In this document: positions 58,883 through 64,000 of the stretch, piece by piece
Layout: every line of letters begins with the position of its first letter
Numbering within the stretch: the stretch's first letter is position 1
Position numbers and translations under genes: made by a program
Assembly: GCF_012927345.1 (NCBI RefSeq)
Contig: NZ_JABBGJ010000014.1
Coordinates: 1-64,000 of the forward strand
Length of the DNA stretch: 64,000 bases
From: Paraburkholderia polaris
GTDB lineage: Bacteria > Pseudomonadota > Gammaproteobacteria > Burkholderiales > Burkholderiaceae
Direction of reading: 5' to 3'
The notes under the pieces: generated by a model
What the model saw: only the letters and a program-made list of their open reading frames with translations
Databases searched by the model: none
Told to the model about the DNA's origin: nothing

Positions 58883-59863
58883 ATGGACGACTCCGCCGCC
58901 TCCCTCGATATCTGGCTCGTGCGCGTGCTGCGCACGCTGATCGTCGAGCGCAGCGTCACACAAACCGCACTGCGTCTGAACCAGACCCAGCCCGCCATCA
59001 GCACCGCGCTGCGCAAACTGCGTGAGACGCTGAACGATCCGATCCTCGTGCGCGGCAAGTCGGGCATGGTGCCGACCGAATACGGCGAATCGTTGCTCGC
59101 CTCGGCGCAACGTGTGCTACGCGAAGTCGATTTCGTTGCGACGCCGCACGGCGACTTCGATCCCGGCCGCTCGCGCCGCACCTTCCGCGTGGCCGCACCG
59201 GACTATCTGAACGATTTCTTCATGCCCACCGTGATCGCGGAGTTTCGCGAAGCGGCGCCGCATGCGCGTCTGGAGATCGATTCGCTGAGCCCGATGCTCG
59301 ACCATTCGGCCGCGCTCGATGCGGGCGAACTCGACCTGGTGATCGGCAACTGGCCGAAGCCGGATCCGCGTTTCGAGCGCAGCGACCTGTTCTCCGATAC
59401 CGTGGTGTGCCTGATGCGCGCCGACCATCCGCTCACGCGCACGCCGATGACGCGCGAGGCGTATCTCGCCGCGCCGCATCTCGCGCCGACGCCTTATAGC
59501 GGCGCGAGCGGCGGCGCCGTCGACATCGGCTTCGCGCGGGCCCGCGCCGAGCGGCGCATCGTAGCCACGCTGCCCTACTTCGGGCTCGTGCCGCAAACGC
59601 TGCTGCAATCGGATCTGATCTTCACAACCACGCGCCGTTTCGCGATGCACTATGCGAGCATCCTGCCGCTCGCCGTGGTCGAAGTGCCGATTCCGTTTCC
59701 ACGCATCAAGTGCTATCAGCTATGGCATCCGCAGCCGGATCGGCCGAGCGATGTCGGCTGGCTGCGTACGTTGATGTCGCACGTGTCGGACGAGTTGGTC
59801 GCGCAGAAGGTGCGGCGCGCGAAACGGCCGGCGAAAAAAGAAACGTCAGCCGCGGCGGACTGA
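58883..59863 (+). CDS. LysR-family transcriptional regulator (NodD/NahR-like)
   Basis: 326 residues. The helix-turn-helix is near the N-terminus (IVERSVTQTALRLNQTQPAISTALRKLRETLNDPILVRG) and ends MVPTEYGESLL; the effector domain has FRVAAPDYLNDFFMP and GELDLVIGNWPKPDPRFERSDLF, which resembles the LVIG-type strand of aromatic-sensing LysR proteins. A lysine-rich tail ends it. It converges on the xdhC gene with an 11-bp gap. The target is not evident; it could regulate the isomerase upstream. Confidence 0.9.
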   Translation: MDDSAASLDIWLVRVLRTLIVERSVTQTALRLNQTQPAISTALRKLRETLNDPILVRGKSGMVPTEYGESLLASAQRVLREVDFVATPHGDFDPGRSRRTFRVAAPDYLNDFFMPTVIAEFREAAPHARLEIDSLSPMLDHSAALDAGELDLVIGNWPKPDPRFERSDLFSDTVVCLMRADHPLTRTPMTREAYLAAPHLAPTPYSGASGGAVDIGFARARAERRIVATLPYFGLVPQTLLQSDLIFTTTRRFAMHYASILPLAVVEVPIPFPRIKCYQLWHPQPDRPSDVGWLRTLMSHVSDELVAQKVRRAKRPAKKETSAAAD

Positions 59864-59874
59864 CCGCTTTCCGC

Positions 59875-60441
59875 TTAGACGCTCGCGCAAAGCTTCTGTG
59901 CCACCGCCTGCGCCGCGGCCTCGCGCGTACGGATCTGCAGCAACTCGGCACATACCGCGACTGCAATTGCCGCAGGCGCCTTATCGACGATGCCGGTCAC
60001 GCCGATCGGGCAGGTCATCTCCACCAGCCGATCCAGATCCACGCCGCGATCCAGCAATCGACGCTCGAATTTCACGCGCTTCGTCTTCGACCCGATCATG
60101 CCGAAGTAGGTGAAATCGCGCCGCCGCATGATGCGCGCGGCGAGCGAGAAATCGAGCGCGTGGTTATGCGTCATCACAAGAAAATACGCGCCGGGCGGCG
60201 CCGTGTCGACGATCGCATCGGGCGTATCGGTTGCTTCGATCTGCACGTTGGCCGGCGTTTCGTCGGGGAACAGTTCGTCGCGCTCATCGACCCACTGGAC
60301 GACGCACGGCAGGCTGCCAAGCAGCGTGACGAGCGCGTGGCCGACGTGCCCCGCGCCGAACAGCACGATGTGCATCGGTGCCGGACGCGGCGCTTGCACG
60401 GCGCTGCGCCGGCCGATCTGAACGGATGAAAAGTCGTTCAT
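59875..60441 (-). CDS. xdhC: XdhC-type molybdoenzyme maturation protein, short form
   Basis: 188 residues. HIVLFGAGHVGHALVTLL with WVDERDELFP, PPGAYFLVMTHNHALDF, FTYFGMIGSKTKRVKFERRL and CPIGVTGIVDKAPAAIAVAVCAELL are the NAD-like C-terminal domain of XdhC, which sulfurates and protects the Mo cofactor before insertion into xanthine dehydrogenase. Full-length XdhC is usually ~280-340 residues with an N-terminal CoxI-type domain, which is absent here; the 171 bp up to the xdhB stop do not code for it in any frame. GTG at 60474 adds 11 residues at most. It follows xdhB on the same strand. Confidence 0.82.
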   Translation of the reverse strand: MNDFSSVQIGRRSAVQAPRPAPMHIVLFGAGHVGHALVTLLGSLPCVVQWVDERDELFPDETPANVQIEATDTPDAIVDTAPPGAYFLVMTHNHALDFSLAARIMRRRDFTYFGMIGSKTKRVKFERRLLDRGVDLDRLVEMTCPIGVTGIVDKAPAAIAVAVCAELLQIRTREAAAQAVAQKLCASV

Positions 60442-60611
60442 GGCGATCAATCCAGTTGGTTTCGATATTTGCACGATGACGTTGCCTGAAGATTTCTAAC
60501 GGTTGCTCGCGACTGCTGGCTGCACTGACGGCCCTCGCGGCTACAGACAGTTCCTCGCAATTTCACGCGTAACGCGGCGGCTACGCCAGCGTCACGCGCT
60601 CATGGCAACGC

Positions 60612-62987
60612 TTACTGCCGCGCCGCCGCAGTCGCCGCAGTCGCCGCCCGCACGGCGCCGACGGCCTTGAGGATTTCCTCGCTGGTCGCGGGCGCATTCA
60701 GCGGCGGATTGACCTTGTGGTTACCCACGGCCGACACCGCATCGCGCACGGCAAAGAACACCGAGAACGGCAGCAGCAGCGGCGGCTCGCCGGTCGCCTT
60801 CGAACGATGGATGCTGTCCTCCGCATTGCGGTTTTTGAACAGACGCACACGGAAATCGGGCGGCGTATCGTTGACGGTCGGAATCTTGTAGGTGGACGGA
60901 GCGTGCGTCATCAGCTTGCCGCCCGCGTTCCACCACAGCTCTTCAGTCGTGAGCCACCCCATGCCCTGAATGAACGCGCCCTCCACCTGGCCGACGTCGA
61001 GCGCCGGGTTCAGCGATGCGCCCACGTCATGCAAAGCGTCCGCGCGCAGCACGCGCATTTCGCCGGTCAGCGTATCGATCACCACTTCCGACACGGCCGC
61101 GCCGTACGAGTAGTAGTAGAACGGGCGGCCTTGCAGCTTCGATTGATCCCAGTAGAGCTTCGGCGTTGCGTAGAAACCGTCCGACCAGAGCTGGACACGC
61201 GCGACGTAGGCCTTCGCGATCACTTCTTCGAACGGCACGATCACCTCGCCGACCGCCACGCGGTCGTGCACGAAACGCACTTCCGAGGCAGTCACCTGCC
61301 CTGCGCCGAAACGCTCGGCGGCAAAGGCTGACAGGCGTTCACGCAACTGGCGCGCGGCATCTTGCGCAGCCTTGCCGTTCAGGTCCGAACCGGTCGACGC
61401 AGCGGTCGCCGACGTATTGGCGATCTTGCTGGTATCGGTCGCCGTGACGCGGATGCGGTTAAAGCCGATGCCCAGTTCATGCGCGACGACCTGCGCGACC
61501 TTCGTGTTCAAACCCTGGCCCATTTCGGTGCCGCCGTGGTTCACCAGTACCGAACCATCGGTGTAGATGTGCACCAGCGCGCCGGCCTGATTGAAGTGGG
61601 TCACGTTGAACGCGATACCGAACTTGACCGGCGTCAGCGCCAGACCCTTCTTCAGTACTTCGTTGTTCGCATTGAACTCGTTGATCGCCGCACGGCGCGC
61701 GCGGTATTCGCTGGTCGCCTCAAGTTCGTCAATCAGCTCGTGAATCACGTTGTCTTCGACCACCTGCCCATACGGCGTCTGGTTGCGCTCGGTCTTGCCG
61801 TACAGATTGCGACGGCGCACGTCGAGTGAATCTTCGCCCACCGAACGCGCGACGTTGTCCATGATGTACTCGATCGCGAACGCGCCTTGCGGACCGCCGA
61901 AGCCGCGGAACGCGGTATTCGACTGCGTGTTGGTCTTGCCGCAGAAGCCGTCGATCGTCACGTCGGACAACCAGTACGCGTTGTCGAAGTGGCACAGCGC
62001 GCGCGTCATCACCGGACCGGAGAGGTCGGCGGAGAAGCCGCAACGTGAGGTCATGTCGACCGTCACGCCGTCGATCACGCCCTTGTCGTCATAGCCCACT
62101 TCATACGTGTAGTGGAAGTCATGGCGCTTGCCGGTGACCATCATGTCGTCGTCGCGGTCCGGACGCAGCTTGACCGGGCACAGCAGCTTCCATGCAGCCA
62201 GCGCCGCGCAGCATGCGAACAGACCCGATTGCGATTCCTTGCCGCCGAAGCCACCGCCCATGCGGCGGCATTCGATCAGCACGTTGTGCGACGCCACGCC
62301 CAACGCGTGCGCGACCATGTGCTGCATTTCGGTCGGGTGCTGCGTCGAACAGTAGACGTGCATGCCGTCGTCGTCCTTCGGCACCGCGTACGAAATCTGG
62401 CCTTCCAGATAGAACTGTTCCTGGCCGCCGAGCAGCATCTCGCCGGCTTCACGATGTGCCGCACGGGCGATCTTCGTGCCGGCTTCGCCGCGCGCGAGTT
62501 TCATCGGCGGCAGGACGTGCTGGTTCGCGGCGCGGGCCTGTTGTGCGGTAAGGATCGCGGGTAACTCTTCATAGACGACTTCGGCACGGCGCGCAGCCAG
62601 ACGCGCGATTTCATGCGAGGTCGCAACCACGATGAACATCGGCTGGCCGACATATTGCACGACACCGTCGGCGAGAATCGGATCGTCGCCGTGGATGATC
62701 GGACCCACGTCATTGACGCCGGGGATATCGCCTGCAGTGAAGATCGCGACCACGCCGGGCGTGGCACGCACTTTGTCGAGCGCCATCGAGACGATCTTCG
62801 CGTGCGCTTTCGGCGACAGGCCGAGCGCGGCGTGCAGCGTGCCAGCGAGCGTCGGGATGTCGTCGGTATAAGTGGCGCGGCCGCTCACGTGCAGATGCGC
62901 GGACTCGTGCGGACGCGAGATGTGGACCTGGGTAAAGTCGTCGAGATCCTGAAGGTCTTTCAGGAACGGTTCGGCATGCTGATTCAT
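60612..62987 (-). CDS. xdhB: Xanthine dehydrogenase molybdenum-binding (large) subunit
   Basis: 791 residues, typical for bacterial XdhB (~780). It oxidises hypoxanthine/xanthine at the Mo-pterin site. Motifs: DDIPTLAGTLHAALG, CSTQHPTEMQHMV, RMGGGFGGKESQ, AFRGFGGPQGAFAIEYIMD, NHGGTEMGQGLNTKVAQVV, ATDTSKIANTSATAASTGSDLNG and KATGEPPLLLPFSVFFAVRDA, where the Glu after ATG is the catalytic glutamate. The ATG at 62987 follows acggagaac. The xdhA stop lies 29 bp upstream. Confidence 0.96.
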   Translation of the reverse strand: MNQHAEPFLKDLQDLDDFTQVHISRPHESAHLHVSGRATYTDDIPTLAGTLHAALGLSPKAHAKIVSMALDKVRATPGVVAIFTAGDIPGVNDVGPIIHGDDPILADGVVQYVGQPMFIVVATSHEIARLAARRAEVVYEELPAILTAQQARAANQHVLPPMKLARGEAGTKIARAAHREAGEMLLGGQEQFYLEGQISYAVPKDDDGMHVYCSTQHPTEMQHMVAHALGVASHNVLIECRRMGGGFGGKESQSGLFACCAALAAWKLLCPVKLRPDRDDDMMVTGKRHDFHYTYEVGYDDKGVIDGVTVDMTSRCGFSADLSGPVMTRALCHFDNAYWLSDVTIDGFCGKTNTQSNTAFRGFGGPQGAFAIEYIMDNVARSVGEDSLDVRRRNLYGKTERNQTPYGQVVEDNVIHELIDELEATSEYRARRAAINEFNANNEVLKKGLALTPVKFGIAFNVTHFNQAGALVHIYTDGSVLVNHGGTEMGQGLNTKVAQVVAHELGIGFNRIRVTATDTSKIANTSATAASTGSDLNGKAAQDAARQLRERLSAFAAERFGAGQVTASEVRFVHDRVAVGEVIVPFEEVIAKAYVARVQLWSDGFYATPKLYWDQSKLQGRPFYYYSYGAAVSEVVIDTLTGEMRVLRADALHDVGASLNPALDVGQVEGAFIQGMGWLTTEELWWNAGGKLMTHAPSTYKIPTVNDTPPDFRVRLFKNRNAEDSIHRSKATGEPPLLLPFSVFFAVRDAVSAVGNHKVNPPLNAPATSEEILKAVGAVRAATAATAAARQ

Positions 62988-63016
62988 TCTAATGTTCTCC
63001 GTATCCTTGTGGCGTC

Positions 63017-64000
63017 TCAGGCGCTTGCGCCGACAGGTGCGCAAGCAGCGGCAACCGCACGAACATCCAGTGCGCTCTTCGGCAGCGGATTGTTCGGACG
63101 CGTTTCGAGCCAGAAGCGGTACAACGTGTTCTTCGCCGCTTCGAGGCGGTAGTTGCTGGTCGCACGCATGTCGCTAAGCGGCGCGTAGTCGTTGCCGAGC
63201 GCGAGCATCGCGGCCTGCGCGGTCGCTTCGTGCCATTCGGCGTCGCGCAGCACGGCTTCGGCATGCGTCGCGCGCTTCGAGGTGGCAGCCATGCCGCCGA
63301 ACGCAATGCGCGGCTCGCGGATCACGTTGCCGTCGGCGATGAAGGAGAACGCGGCGCACACGGCCGAGATGTCCGAGTCGAAACGCTTCGACAGCTTATA
63401 GGTGCGGAACTGCAGGTTCTTGCGCGCGCCGGTGCGGGTCGGCACCTTGAGTCCGACGACGAACTCATGCTCCGCCATGTCCTTCTTCTGATACGCGAGG
63501 TACAGATCCTCGAGCGGCATTTCGCGTTCGATCTCGCCGCCGCGCACGATCACATGCGCGCCGAGTGCGATCAGGCCAGGCATCGAATCGCCGATCGGCG
63601 AGCCGTTGGCGATGTTGCCGCCGAGCGTGCCGGCATTGCGGATCGGCAGCGACGCGAAGCGTTGCCACATTTCGGTGAGTTCCGGATATTGCTTCGCGAT
63701 TTCCGCATAAGCCTTTTCGACGGTCACGCCCGCGCCGATCTCGATCCAGTCGTCATTGGTTTCGAGCTTTTGCAGCTCGGCGATCTGGCCGACGTAGACA
63801 ATGTTGCCCAAATCACGCATCAGCTTGGTGACCCACAGGCCGATGTCCGTGCTGCCGGCGAGGATGCGGGCAGCCGGTTCGGCTTCCTTGATTTTCGCGA
63901 GCGCGTCGACGGTGCGCGGCGCGGCGAACTGCTGGCCGGCGTGCTGATAGTGAAACGTGTCCTTGCGCTCGAGCGTAGCGAGCGTTTTCGACAACGCGTC
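63017..64000 (-). CDS. xdhA: Xanthine dehydrogenase small subunit (FAD part; N-terminus off window)
   Basis: The C-terminal ~328 residues are present; the gene runs past 64000, as the frame stays open and the first residues (DALSKTL) are internal. The FAD-binding domain has ARILAGSTDIGLWVTKLM, IEIGAGVTVEKAYAEI, LPIRNAGTLGGNIANGSPIGDSMPGLIALGA and RTYKLSKRFDSDISAVCAAF; a CO-dehydrogenase-type C-terminal domain follows (IREPRIAFGGMAATSKRA). The 2Fe-2S domains expected at the N-terminus lie outside the window. It transfers electrons from the Mo site to NAD via FAD. Confidence 0.95.
   Translation of the reverse strand, partial: DALSKTLATLERKDTFHYQHAGQQFAAPRTVDALAKIKEAEPAARILAGSTDIGLWVTKLMRDLGNIVYVGQIAELQKLETNDDWIEIGAGVTVEKAYAEIAKQYPELTEMWQRFASLPIRNAGTLGGNIANGSPIGDSMPGLIALGAHVIVRGGEIEREMPLEDLYLAYQKKDMAEHEFVVGLKVPTRTGARKNLQFRTYKLSKRFDSDISAVCAAFSFIADGNVIREPRIAFGGMAATSKRATHAEAVLRDAEWHEATAQAAMLALGNDYAPLSDMRATSNYRLEAAKNTLYRFWLETRPNNPLPKSALDVRAVAAACAPVGASA

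Noticed and set aside
60442..60611. Frameshifted N-terminal half of xdhC
   Set aside because: All leftward frames were read; none gives a CoxI-like sequence, so truncation by frameshift within this stretch is not supported.

Overview
The window looks like chromosomal DNA of a Burkholderiaceae bacterium, most probably Paraburkholderia/Burkholderia. The support is high GC with strong third-position GC bias, a Burkholderia-type trimeric porin, a small MAKGQ-type protein of the kind seen in that group, and many LysR/AraC regulators. This assignment is inferred from gene content; no rRNA or tRNA gene was seen.

Layout. 1-296 is the right end of an IS21-family insertion sequence (3' end of istB plus terminal repeats). 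306-5482 is a small catabolic or uptake unit: porin, YitT-like membrane protein, divergent adenine-deaminase-like amidohydrolase, and a LysR regulator. 5642-7105 is a Tat-exported type 3 copper (tyrosinase) protein. 7501-44924 is a ~37 kb exopolysaccharide (EPS) locus.

The EPS locus has a complete Wzx/Wzy route. ManC/PMI, Gmd and Fcl make GDP-mannose and GDP-L-fucose. A WcaJ-like phosphosugar transferase starts the lipid-linked unit. Seven glycosyltransferases extend it. Wzx flips it, Wzy polymerises it, a Wzc-type tyrosine autokinase and a Wza-type lipoprotein export it. O-acetylation enzymes (membrane acyltransferase, WcaF-like hexapeptide protein), a GMC oxidoreductase and a GDP-mannose hydrolase complete the core. 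The right end codes for secreted polysaccharide-processing enzymes: two paralogous clan-A-like glycosidases and a PIG-L deacetylase fused to ricin-type lectin and VCBS repeats. The content resembles colanic acid (fucose, WcaJ/I/F/G-like) more than cepacian, since no UDP-glucose dehydrogenase and no Wzb/BceD phosphatase were found. A near-identical 16-bp palindrome (TGTGCGYTAGCRCACA type) occurs in three intergenic regions at the left end, beside the AraC-type regulator, and at the right end of the locus; it is the best candidate for a shared operator.

45048-64000 is a series of ordinary metabolic and transport units: AraC | SDR-APC permease; a hypothetical protein preceded by a strongly structured leader; LysE exporter next to a broken LysR; EamA | LysR; TSUP exporter followed by a 13-bp minisatellite; a BON-domain protein; TAXI-type solute-binding protein preceded by 11-bp direct repeats; an HCCA-isomerase-like DsbA-fold protein; LysR; and the xdhA(partial)-xdhB-xdhC xanthine dehydrogenase operon, in which xdhC lacks its usual N-terminal domain.
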